Part shown: in pieces, positions 56,731 to 64,000 of the stretch
How the letters are laid out: the number at the start of each line of letters is the position of its first letter
How positions within the stretch are numbered: the first letter of the stretch is position 1
Source: Sulfolobus sp. A20
GTDB taxonomy: Archaea > Thermoproteota > Thermoprotei_A > Sulfolobales > Sulfolobaceae
NCBI RefSeq assembly: GCF_001719125.1
Contig: NZ_CP017006.1
Location: forward strand, 992,001 to 1,056,000
DNA length: 64,000 bases
Direction of reading: 5' to 3'
Notes under the pieces: model-generated
Told to the model about the DNA's origin: nothing
Database searches by the model: none
Seen by the model: the letters and a program-made list of their open reading frames with translations, nothing else
Program-made: the position numbers and the translations under genes

Positions 56731-57929
56731 CTCTTGATTACCTCACTTAGCTTCTTAATTAAGTCATTCTTATCACTCGCAGTAATCAGCACTACGTTAG
56801 CTTGTAGTAGAGTGTCTCCATCTAAACCGCTCGTAGTAAGTTTAATAATTCCCTTTTCAGCCGCGTTAAGAATCTTTTGAGATAGCGGTATCAATACACC
56901 TACCTTTCCATCTATTTTTTTCATTAGGCTAGTTATATCATTATCAATATTATTCAGTATAGGGCCATCAATTTTTATCTTATTCAAATATTTTATAAAA
57001 CCTCCAGCTAGGCTTAGTATATCGTTGTACTTAGTTTTATAGGCTATGTTAGCTTTGAAACTATCAGTTAGTAATTGAAGCGTAATATTTACATTATTTT
57101 CAATATACCACATAATATCTTCTATAACTTTTCTTCCCTCTTCTCTCTCCACTATAGATTCTGGATATGCAAAAGGGTCAATTGGTCCATATCCTTCTCC
57201 AAGATCTAAATTGAATCTTATTGAAAATGTAGTAAATTCTTTAGCCTTTATCACGGCTTCCCTTAACTTATAGCCTAGAGCTAAATATGATGTTATAGCT
57301 GCGGAGAATACATCACCACTACCGTGAGTATTTTTTGTATTTATTGTATTTCCCTTTAATTCAATATCCTCACCATCTATTATTGCGTAATCTTCACCAT
57401 TAAATCCTTTAACTACCACATTCCCGTAATTGGCATATAGAAGCTTTGCAACTCTCTTAACATCTTCTTGATTGGATATTTTAGTGCCGGAGAGTAATTC
57501 AGCCTCATACCTATTGGGAGTTGAAATTATAGCTTCTTTCATCGCACTTCTTAATTTCTCCGAGATATCTTCTATTACAAGTAACGAACCTGACTTAGCT
57601 ATCATTACCGGATCTAAAACCAGAGTTACGCTGTATTCCTTAATCTTCCTTATCACCAAGTCGATAATTTTATTCGAACCTAACATACCAGTTTTAGCAT
57701 ACTTTGGTTTTAGGTCGGGAAAAACAGCGTCAAATTGTGCTTCAATGAAATCTAAGGGTAACTCATGAACTTTTATTACCCCTTTAGTGTTTTGCGCAGT
57801 TAAACCAGTTACAATCGTAGTTCCGAAAACCCCTAAGGACGTGAATGTCTTTAAATCAGCCTGTAATCCTGCCCCTCCCCCACTATCACTGCCAGCAATT
57901 GTGGCAACAACTGGTCTCCTATACATCAA
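56727..57929 (-). CDS. thiD: ThiD hydroxymethylpyrimidine (phosphate) kinase with an extra C-terminal domain
   Basis: 400 residues. The N-terminal 260 are ThiD: TIAGSDSGGGAGLQADLKTF, VLDPVMIAKSG, TPNRYEAELLSG and the catalytic NTKNTHGSGDVFSAAIT. The last 130 residues (from EEGRKVIEDIMWYI) form a helical then beta domain ending KVGVLIPLSQKILNAAEKG..TSGLDGDTLLQANVVLIT, without ThiN hallmarks. Archaeal ThiD is often fused to ThiN, but here ThiN is a separate gene at 23145. The extra domain is not recognised. Confidence 0.9.
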   Translation of the reverse strand: MMYRRPVVATIAGSDSGGGAGLQADLKTFTSLGVFGTTIVTGLTAQNTKGVIKVHELPLDFIEAQFDAVFPDLKPKYAKTGMLGSNKIIDLVIRKIKEYSVTLVLDPVMIAKSGSLLVIEDISEKLRSAMKEAIISTPNRYEAELLSGTKISNQEDVKRVAKLLYANYGNVVVKGFNGEDYAIIDGEDIELKGNTINTKNTHGSGDVFSAAITSYLALGYKLREAVIKAKEFTTFSIRFNLDLGEGYGPIDPFAYPESIVEREEGRKVIEDIMWYIENNVNITLQLLTDSFKANIAYKTKYNDILSLAGGFIKYLNKIKIDGPILNNIDNDITSLMKKIDGKVGVLIPLSQKILNAAEKGIIKLTTSGLDGDTLLQANVVLITASDKNDLIKKLSEVIKS

Positions 57930-57955
57930 ATAAGCTTTTACTCAGATAAAAATAA

Positions 57956-58561
57956 TTAAGCTTTCTTTGATGGGCAAATTATAGAAAAAATACAATATCT
58001 ACACTCCCAATCAAATCTAGGAACTCCTCTCATAGTAATAGTATCCTCAATCAATCTAATAATTGTTGATTCATCTAATGGATCATTAACCTCATATTCA
58101 GTTATTCTATCTGGAGTAATGTAAGTTAATATACCTTTTTTAGCTTCAAATAGCCATAAATAAATTTGTAGCTGCATCTTGTGATGCAAGCGTGGTAACC
58201 CTCTATCACTTCGTGCTGACTTAATTTCTATCACTACTTTTTGGTCGTTAATGTTAACTATTGCATCAGCTCTTCCCTTGATTTTATATGCCTTTCCCGA
58301 TACTTGCAATTCTTTCTCGTTTTCAACTTCAACTTCAGCGTTAAGATTAGTCTTTATGAAACTCTCTAGCCCAGCGTGAACCAGATCTCCTAATAAAGTC
58401 GATGGTTCATAAACTTGTGATATCGCAAGTTCTTTATATTCTTCTTCATATTTAATCTTCTTTGGGCACCTTATTAGATCTGTCACGTATAATGTATTTG
58501 TCTCTTTTGAATGGCTTAAATATTCCTCAAGTTTTTTCTTTAGAAGAAGTTCTGTTATCAA
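57956..58561 (-). CDS. cas4: Cas4-family Fe-S exonuclease, not in a CRISPR locus
   Basis: 201 residues. RecB-like active site: His62 in GDLVHAGLES, Asp99 in GRADAIV, E112-x-K114 in IEIKSA, and QLQIYLW. The 4Fe-4S Cys are C32, C187, C190 and C196. Length fits the isolated Cas4 SSO0001 of Saccharolobus solfataricus. No CRISPR array or other cas gene is in the window. Its start overlaps the glycosyltransferase stop by 4 bases, suggesting a general DNA repair role. Confidence 0.88.
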   Translation of the reverse strand: MITELLLKKKLEEYLSHSKETNTLYVTDLIRCPKKIKYEEEYKELAISQVYEPSTLLGDLVHAGLESFIKTNLNAEVEVENEKELQVSGKAYKIKGRADAIVNINDQKVVIEIKSARSDRGLPRLHHKMQLQIYLWLFEAKKGILTYITPDRITEYEVNDPLDESTIIRLIEDTITMRGVPRFDWECRYCIFSIICPSKKA

Positions 58562-59739
58562 GCCATTACATCTCCTGCAATTTTTCCACTTCTTTCAGTT
58601 TTTACCCAAGTCCGTTGTGCTCTTAGCATCTCTAAGAGAATAGCCGTAAAATTTAAGGCTACAATGAAATTCATGTACATAAAAGAAGGTATCATGTAGA
58701 AGTACTCGATCATATGTCTTCTTTGAATGAATATGATTAGGATTAACGATAGTAGTGACGCCGTGGATATGAGTCCTACTGTAATCATGTATAACGAAGG
58801 AGAATATACTAATACTACGAAGTAATTAACGATATTTAGTACCATGAAAACCGGCGTGAGTACTATTAACATACCATCTATTAATCTCCAATCTATTTTC
58901 CTTATCTTTCCTAATGAGACTTCTAGATGTCCTCTATACCATCTTAACCTCTGCTTAATCAATACCTTAAGACTTATTGGAACTTCTCTCCAACTCACTA
59001 CTGTAGGGGAGTAAACTATTTTATAACCTTTGCTTGTTAACTTTAAACTAAGATCAAGATCCTCCGTAAGTGAAAACTCGTTCCAACCTCCTACTTCCTC
59101 AATTGTACTTTTTCTGATGAAAGTACAAGTACCCTCTATGGGTACAAATAATCCTATCCGAGCTCTTCCTGCTATTGAATACTCATATATTAATTCTTCA
59201 ATTGAGGCTAATCTACTTATTGGGCTTTCTCTTATATTTATAGGAATTAGTTTACCTTGAACTGCAGCCACATACTCATCTTTAAATTTTGGTTCAACAT
59301 ATTCTAATATATCTAACCGAGGTACAGTGTCAGCATCGAATATGCCAATAATTTCTCCTTTACTTATTTTTAATGCGAAGTTTAATGCTCTACTTTTACC
59401 GTTGGGCACGTTCGAAGGAGGTAAACTATAGCATTTTATTGTATTTACATACTTTTCTTCATATTCCTTGCAAATATTTAATGTATTATCAGTTGATCCG
59501 TCTTCTATAACTATTACTTCATATTTAGACTTATCATATTCCAGATTAACGAGTCTATCTAGTAATCTGCCTAATACTTTTTCCTCATTCTTTGCTGGTA
59601 TGATCAAGGAAAACGTCTTACCACTGATATCCTTTCTCTCTATAGGTCTCCACGTTATCCCTAATAACGATATACTACCATTATAGATAGTCCAGCTAGA
59701 AACAAGCGTACTTAACGTCACTATTATAAGATCAAGCAT
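58558..59739 (-). CDS. membrane glycosyltransferase family 2
   Basis: 393 residues: an N-terminal helix, GT-A domain with KVLGRLLDRLVNLEYDKSKYEVIVIEDGSTD and FDADTVPRLD, the acceptor motif GWNEFSLTEDLDL, QRLRWYRGH (QxxRW), and three or four C-terminal helices. It resembles processive synthases (cellulose/hyaluronan type) or lipid-linked glycosyltransferases. Likely acts on membrane or surface glycans. Confidence 0.88.
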   Translation of the reverse strand: MLDLIIVTLSTLVSSWTIYNGSISLLGITWRPIERKDISGKTFSLIIPAKNEEKVLGRLLDRLVNLEYDKSKYEVIVIEDGSTDNTLNICKEYEEKYVNTIKCYSLPPSNVPNGKSRALNFALKISKGEIIGIFDADTVPRLDILEYVEPKFKDEYVAAVQGKLIPINIRESPISRLASIEELIYEYSIAGRARIGLFVPIEGTCTFIRKSTIEEVGGWNEFSLTEDLDLSLKLTSKGYKIVYSPTVVSWREVPISLKVLIKQRLRWYRGHLEVSLGKIRKIDWRLIDGMLIVLTPVFMVLNIVNYFVVLVYSPSLYMITVGLISTASLLSLILIIFIQRRHMIEYFYMIPSFMYMNFIVALNFTAILLEMLRAQRTWVKTERSGKIAGDVMA

Positions 59740-59838
59740 TAGTGATATTATGAATAATTGATAATTTATTTTTTGTCTATCGTCATACCTTCTTGTTGGG
59801 TATACATCTTTTAATCCAAATTAGGCAATAGAAATGAT

Positions 59839-60090
59839 ATGGTAAGAGATCTTTTGGGGGATTACGAACCGAGGGGAAGAGTAATTCAAGGTGTAGGAAG
59901 ATTTATAGCATTTGGACTTGATGATCCATTTCATATAACTACGGTATCTGGTCTAACTATATATGCTATAGGAAAGTTTGTCGAGAAAAGAAGCACTAGA
60001 TATGGAATAAGAATGGCTAAAATAGATATGGAGAAGATTAGAAAGGATATAAGGGAGCTAACACTGGATATTAGTGGTATCCATTTTTAA
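59839..60090 (+). CDS. conserved small hypothetical protein
   Basis: 83 residues, unrecognised: MVRDLLGDYEPRGRVIQGVGRFIAFGLDDPFHITTVSGLTIYAIGKFVEKRSTRYGIRMAKI. It has a weak hydrophobic centre and a charged C-terminus, with no signal peptide. It lies 24 bases before the UPF0282 gene and is probably co-transcribed. Confidence 0.7.
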   Translation: MVRDLLGDYEPRGRVIQGVGRFIAFGLDDPFHITTVSGLTIYAIGKFVEKRSTRYGIRMAKIDMEKIRKDIRELTLDISGIHF

Positions 60091-60114
60091 ATATCAAAGC
60101 TAAAGATTAATCTA

Positions 60115-61041
60115 ATGATAATAACACCACTAGCATTTGAAAGCTTAGGAGTCAGGTCACAAGCTACGCTGATAGAAACCAGTAGTCTAAGAATATTAAT
60201 TGATCCTGCAGTTTCCTTAGCACCTCGAAGATATGGCTTACCTCCCCATGAGTTAGAGGTAGAAAAACTAACGGAATTGGCTAAAAAAATAGTAGAAGTA
60301 TCTAAGGATGTTGACGTAATAATTGTTTCACATTATCATTATGATCATCATGATCCAGGGTACGTGATACCAACTACGATATACAAAGATAAGATAGTTT
60401 TCATTAAAGATCCCCAAAATATGATAAACAATAGTCAGAAATATAGAAGGGCCCCTCGGTTTCTAAGAGCTATAAAAGATAAGCCTACGAGAATTGAAGT
60501 AGCAGATGGTAAATCGTTTAAATTTGGTGAAACCACTATAACTTTTTCCCCTGCTGTTCCTCATGGAGCTGATGAGAAACTCGGATATGTTGTGCAAGTA
60601 GCAATAAACGATAAAGATTCAACAATAGTTTTTACTTCAGATATTGAAGGGGCACCTAAAGATTTACATATAAAATTTACCGAACGGATCAAACCCAATT
60701 TCATTGTAATAGATGGACCTCTAAGTTATCTTCTTGGAAGAGCTTTAAGTGAAGAAGATCTCGATAAATCTTTAAAAAATATAGAAAATATTGTAAAAAA
60801 TGGATTAGAAACGTTAATCATAGATCATCACGTTTTAAGGGATATTAACTATAAGCAAATATTGAAACCAGTTTATGACATTGCAAAAGATTTAGGAGTT
60901 AGAGTGATTAGTGCCGCAGAATATCTTAATTTAGAGCCTACCTTGTTAGAAGCATATAGAAGGCAGTTATTTGAAAAAGAATATAAACCAGCTAAAATAC
61001 CACGAGGATTATCAGAGCTATTAAGAGCCGGCGATGGTTAA
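60115..61041 (+). CDS. UPF0282 family MBL-fold hydrolase
   Basis: 308 residues. [12 protein letters not shown] carries the HxHxDH metal site; [24 protein letters not shown] and [10 protein letters not shown] complete the family pattern. UPF0282 proteins are archaeal metallo-beta-lactamase-like enzymes of unknown substrate. Full length; the start ATG has an AT-rich upstream. Confidence 0.9.
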   Translation: MIITPLAFESLGVRSQATLIETSSLRILIDPAVSLAPRRYGLPPHELEVEKLTELAKKIVEVSKDVDVIIVSHYHYDHHDPGYVIPTTIYKDKIVFIKDPQNMINNSQKYRRAPRFLRAIKDKPTRIEVADGKSFKFGETTITFSPAVPHGADEKLGYVVQVAINDKDSTIVFTSDIEGAPKDLHIKFTERIKPNFIVIDGPLSYLLGRALSEEDLDKSLKNIENIVKNGLETLIIDHHVLRDINYKQILKPVYDIAKDLGVRVISAAEYLNLEPTLLEAYRRQLFEKEYKPAKIPRGLSELLRAGDG

Positions 61042-61376
61042 GTAGTAAATTTAGGCTCAAGTATTTATTCAGTATTAAGATTTCCGGATTTTTTAATATT
61101 AAATTTCTGGAATATTCGATCTTAAGCTCTCGTGCGCAATATTTTCTAGATTTCAATGTGAACGCTTAGTTTATTTATCTAAGTTATTGTAAATAATTGT
61201 TTTTCCCATTTCACTAAATTTTTTTAAATATAGTTTAACAACTAAATCGTAGTAGCTCCTCTAGTTTAAAATAAGAGAGTTAATTGGATTTTTAAGAAAG
61301 ACTTGATAACTTCTTAAATTACAAAAATACTCTTAAGGGATAAGAAGGTAGGACTTTATCGGTTAATTCAAAATAA
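61042..61376. other. 335-base non-coding gap
   Basis: AT-rich region between two convergent genes. I see no RNA gene, repeat or IS end. T-rich runs (CATTTCACTAAATTTTTTTAAATATAG around 61217-61240) may hold terminators. Confidence 0.5.
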
Positions 61377-62120
61377 TCATGGTAGGAACGTCGCAGGTAT
61401 AAAGTGTGCTAAGAGTATACCTGCAATATAACTGCCTACTAATGCTATCAAACCTGTTCCAATTTGTTCTAATGCTCCTTTATGTTTTGTGAGTCCGGTA
61501 TATTTAGTTCCGATTATTCCAAATATTCCCAAAGTTATTATTATTAATGTCATAGCTGAGGCTACTGCAAGGCTAAATTGAAATTGCCTAATTAAATATG
61601 ATATTATAAATGGAACCATAGGTATTATTCCTCCAACTATTAGGTATAAGGACATTAAGAATCCTAATTTTACTGGACTCTCAAACTCTTCGGGGAAAAC
61701 TTTTAGCTCATGCATTAGCATTTCTTCTAACGCTACGTTTTCATTTTTTAATAAGAAATCAGCAATCTTTTCTGAGGTTTCCTTACTGAATCCCTTCTTA
61801 ATATAAAACTGTACTAACTCTTCTTTTTCCATTTCTGGATATTTTTGTAGTTGGTACTTTTCCTTCTTTATTTCGTTATTGATTATTTGCATCCTTACTC
61901 TTGTACTTATATATTCTCCTATTCCCATTGAGAAAGCTTGCCCTATAGTTGCGAGTAATCCCGCTACGATAACGGCTAAAGTATCATGTGAAAATCCTGC
62001 TGCACCTAAAATTATAGAGCCTACACCAATTAGTCCATCTTGAATACCAAATACTCTTGTTCTAAAACTGTCAGCTTCATTAATGTAATGAACTAATTCC
62101 TCACCTTTTTCCTTTTCCAT
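61377..62120 (-). CDS. VIT1/CCC1-type divalent metal transporter
   Basis: 247 residues. N-terminal helix region with FRTRVFGIQDGLIGVGSIILGAAG and SMGIGEYISTRVRMQ (the conserved VIT family helix pair), a cytosolic helical bundle rich in Glu (EKYQLQKYPEMEKEELVQFYIKK, ENVALEEMLMHE) typical for metal binding, then three C-terminal helices. Probably exports or stores Fe2+/Mn2+. Confidence 0.9.
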   Translation of the reverse strand: MEKEKGEELVHYINEADSFRTRVFGIQDGLIGVGSIILGAAGFSHDTLAVIVAGLLATIGQAFSMGIGEYISTRVRMQIINNEIKKEKYQLQKYPEMEKEELVQFYIKKGFSKETSEKIADFLLKNENVALEEMLMHELKVFPEEFESPVKLGFLMSLYLIVGGIIPMVPFIISYLIRQFQFSLAVASAMTLIIITLGIFGIIGTKYTGLTKHKGALEQIGTGLIALVGSYIAGILLAHFIPATFLP

Positions 62121-62167
62121 ACTTGTTAAGTTGTTTAATTTTACTTAAATACCTCTCTAGCATTACG

Positions 62168-62638
62168 CTAAGTCGTAACTACTAAAAATTTCTCCCCCTC
62201 CTTCTTTAGAAGTCCAGAATAAACTCCCCATTCAACTAAAGTAATTTGTAAATCGTACAATCCTTCTGGACTGTTATAAAGCTGAATCCCCTTTTTTTGT
62301 AAAACATTTTTTAATTGCTCGATAGTGAATTCTTTTAATTCTATAGCTGTTTTGAAGGGTTCTATTCTCCTTAAGGAATCTCGAATCATCTCTTTCCTCT
62401 TTTTTATGTTGGACTTAAGAAATTCAAGTCCTTTATCCGTAATGATTATATCTCCTTCTCCTACCGTAATGAAGCCTAGCGTATTAGCTGAATGGACAAT
62501 AGGCATGAGGTCATCTAGGTCTACTTCCATTTCTTTTTCTAGCATATATAAGTCCGTTTTTCCATTAAATGTAGTTTCTAGGGAGTATAATAATCCTACA
62601 AGATCAGCTACTCTTGCATGAGGATCTAGAACTTCCAC
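62168..62638 (-). CDS. AAA-associated (AAA_assoc_C) domain protein, stand-alone
   Basis: 156 residues. LDPHARVADLVGLLYSLETTFNGKTDLYMLEKEMEVDLDDLMPIVHSANTLGFI and LTDKG-type winged-helix end resemble the C-terminal domain of some ABC transporter ATPases of the nitrate/sulfonate type. Here it stands without the ATPase, so it is likely a regulator. Follows the membrane protein gene on the same strand. Confidence 0.75.
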   Translation of the reverse strand: MEVLDPHARVADLVGLLYSLETTFNGKTDLYMLEKEMEVDLDDLMPIVHSANTLGFITVGEGDIIITDKGLEFLKSNIKKRKEMIRDSLRRIEPFKTAIELKEFTIEQLKNVLQKKGIQLYNSPEGLYDLQITLVEWGVYSGLLKKEGEKFLVVTT

Positions 62639-62650
62639 AAGAGTATATTA

Positions 62651-63013
62651 TTAGTATCTTCTCCTTTTTAAATTTTCCCTAATAAAGGATAAAATGTATA
62701 GTATTGGTCCCACATAAAATCCCAAAATCATCAAAATATCCAAAACTGTAATATACTCTGAACTTCCAATTTCCTCTAACGCATTCAAGTGAGCGGTAGA
62801 GACTGAAGATGAAATAATAGCTAGCAAGGCTAGAAGCAATAAAATGTATTTAACGATTGCAAATCTATCAAGAAGGATTAAGAGTATTAGAAGTAGAAAG
62901 ACTATAGAGTATGTACCTATAGATAGAATAATCGGTACTTTTCCAAGTAAAAGTAATCCTCCAAATATCAATGAAATTATCGATAATATTATTGAATAAT
63001 GAGCAAGTTTCAT
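62651..63013 (-). CDS. small membrane protein
   Basis: 120 residues with four hydrophobic segments (SIILSIISLIFGGLLLLGKVPIIL, SIVFLLLILLILLDRFAIVKYILLLLALLAIISSS, VLDILMILGFYVGPILYILSFI) and a basic C-terminus. Not recognised. It is transcribed ahead of the AAA-associated protein with a 12-base gap, so the two may work together. Confidence 0.7.
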   Translation of the reverse strand: MKLAHYSIILSIISLIFGGLLLLGKVPIILSIGTYSIVFLLLILLILLDRFAIVKYILLLLALLAIISSSVSTAHLNALEEIGSSEYITVLDILMILGFYVGPILYILSFIRENLKRRRY

Positions 63014-63246
63014 AATGTAAGATAGCAGATAGAGATTTTATATGTTATGGACTACCGTTAGATAATTCTTAGTTATAATTTAAATTTAACCGATATTATC
63101 AATGATCTTCTTAAGTATTCTTCAAATTTAGTGTCGATCCAAAACCTTCTTCATCTTCTATAGGTTTATAACTAATATTAGGAGTTATATGAACGTAATA
63201 GTGTGATAACTAGCTTTTAAAATAATACTTTATATATTATACTGAT

Positions 63247-63612
63247 GTGGAGGCATTAGATTTAAGCAAAAGAAATTTTTACTCATATTTAATATCTATA
63301 TCAAAGTTCTATTACGAAGAAAGTAATTCGTCAAATTCTTTGCAGAATATATGTGAAAAATTATATGAATCAATAAGTGCTGGTCTAAGAGTATTATCTT
63401 ATTATTTCTCGCTTCAAGATAAGTCAAGAAGTGAAGCCGTAAGGGATCTAGCCAACATTCTAGGAGACTGGGTAGAGGATTATTGGAATTTAGGTTTATC
63501 ACTACATTACGATTGTTATTTAGGTGGAAACGTAGATGAAGAGTATTTGCCATTATACTCTAAACAAGTAAAGAACTTCATATCTAGAGTGGAAGAAGTC
63601 ATATTTGATTAA
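63247..63612 (+). CDS. PaREP1/HEPN-like helical protein
   Basis: 121 residues starting at GTG. The core NSLQNICEKLYESISAGLRVLSYYFSLQDKS and VRDLANILGDWVEDYWNLGLSLHYDCYLGGNVDEEYLPLYSKQVKNFISRVEEVI is the PaREP1-type pattern of crenarchaeal HEPN-like proteins: paired helices and a late LH(Y/F) motif. Possibly one half of a toxin-antitoxin-like pair, but no nucleotidyltransferase partner is adjacent. Confidence 0.7.
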   Translation: MEALDLSKRNFYSYLISISKFYYEESNSSNSLQNICEKLYESISAGLRVLSYYFSLQDKSRSEAVRDLANILGDWVEDYWNLGLSLHYDCYLGGNVDEEYLPLYSKQVKNFISRVEEVIFD

Positions 63613-64000
63613 TATTTTCCTAATACGAAGCAAATTTATATTTCAATTGCTTATTATTTTCCTATTTTGATATATTTATTTATATTTACGTAAATATAAT
63701 TAAATTTGACACTTAAAGATTGTAGTGAAATATTTTGAGGTACAAATTAAGAATAACATTTTACACAGATTTAGAATGTAGGAGAATATTGATATCGATA
63801 TTTATACTGTTATTATTAGTTTGTTGAATCGTAAAGTTTGTATTGCTAAATGTCATTTATAATTTCTAAACTCCTTAATAAAGTAAATCAAAGCTTTCAA
63901 GTGTTAACGTCATATTGGCTTATACGATGCCATAATGAAGTTGGTGAGAGGTTAAGGAAGATATCCAAGAAGCTTCTAATGTTATCTTAGGGAGTTCAAC
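63613..64000. other. non-coding tail of the window, possible transposase remnant
   Basis: AT-rich. Near the end (about 63915-63990) a short frame reads YWLIRCHNEVGERLRKISKKLLMLS and then stops, a sequence resembling the last residues of a Sulfolobales transposase. Nothing upstream supports a complete element. Confidence 0.3.

Noticed and set aside
57956-58561. CRISPR locus around cas4
   Set aside because: No repeat-spacer array and no other cas gene is visible in the window.
63047-63180. Minus-strand fragment with an EEYLRRS-like peptide as a PaREP1 remnant
   Set aside because: Too short and frameshifted to support an identification.

Overview
The window is a stretch of chromosome from a crenarchaeon of the order Sulfolobales. 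Evidence for this: AT-rich DNA, many leaderless genes with a TATA box about 25-30 bases before the start, tRNA genes with short introns, an archaeal SRP RNA, box C/D sRNAs, a DoxBCE-type quinol oxidase, the SegAB segregation pair, a Gat-QueC archaeosine enzyme and a lone Cas4. The isoprenoid enzymes look clearly different from the Sulfolobus acidocaldarius and Saccharolobus versions I remember, so I favour another genus (Sulfurisphaera or Acidianus type), but the sequence alone does not settle this.

Layout. 1-2192 holds a translation/transcription operon (end of uL13, uS9, RpoN, uS2, MEMO). It runs into an isoprenoid/lipid-carrier operon at 2170-6577 (unknown protein, isopentenyl phosphate kinase, type 2 IPP isomerase, GGPP synthase, AglH-like GlcNAc-1-P transferase), so ether-lipid and dolichol supply is linked to N-glycosylation. 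7700-12900 is a gene-poor RNA and mobile-element zone: an uncharacterised structured RNA candidate, the SRP RNA, tRNA-Ser(GCT), tRNA-Asn(GTT), tRNA-Pro(TGG), a relic tnpB 3' end, a frameshifted tnpB and a truncated transporter start. 12910-16256 is the quinol oxidase operon. 16218-24302 carries TatD, small regulators (AbrB, Lrs14-like, two PadR), an ABC-2 exporter and an operon of AIR-synthase-like, CobY-like, DUF1614 and ThiN proteins.

24348-31311 contains a pilin-like secreted protein, the segAB operon with a palindrome over its start, a box C/D sRNA, a nitrilase and a CBS protein with a hibernation-factor-like tail. 31263-46830 is a mixed housekeeping region: HDAC-like deacetylase, PurT, a dolichol-kinase-like enzyme between two nuclease-like genes, a second box C/D sRNA, MoaB, an unusual FAD/4Fe-4S fusion, an MrfA-type helicase, Gat-QueC, TauE/DUF1634 and a HipA-like kinase. 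46836-55779 has two peptidases, a large surface protein with exact internal repeats, a second HDAC-like enzyme, a compact TnpB-like protein, a class II amidotransferase and a metallo-hydrolase. 55843-63612 contains PfkB and ThiD kinases, the isolated Cas4 with a glycosyltransferase, UPF0282, a VIT1-type transporter and a PaREP1/HEPN-like protein.

No CRISPR array, rRNA gene or complete insertion sequence was seen. The least explained items are the RNA candidate before the SRP gene, the compact TnpB-like protein, the CBS-hibernation-factor fusion, the FAD/Fe-S fusion and the unknown gene inside the isoprenoid operon.
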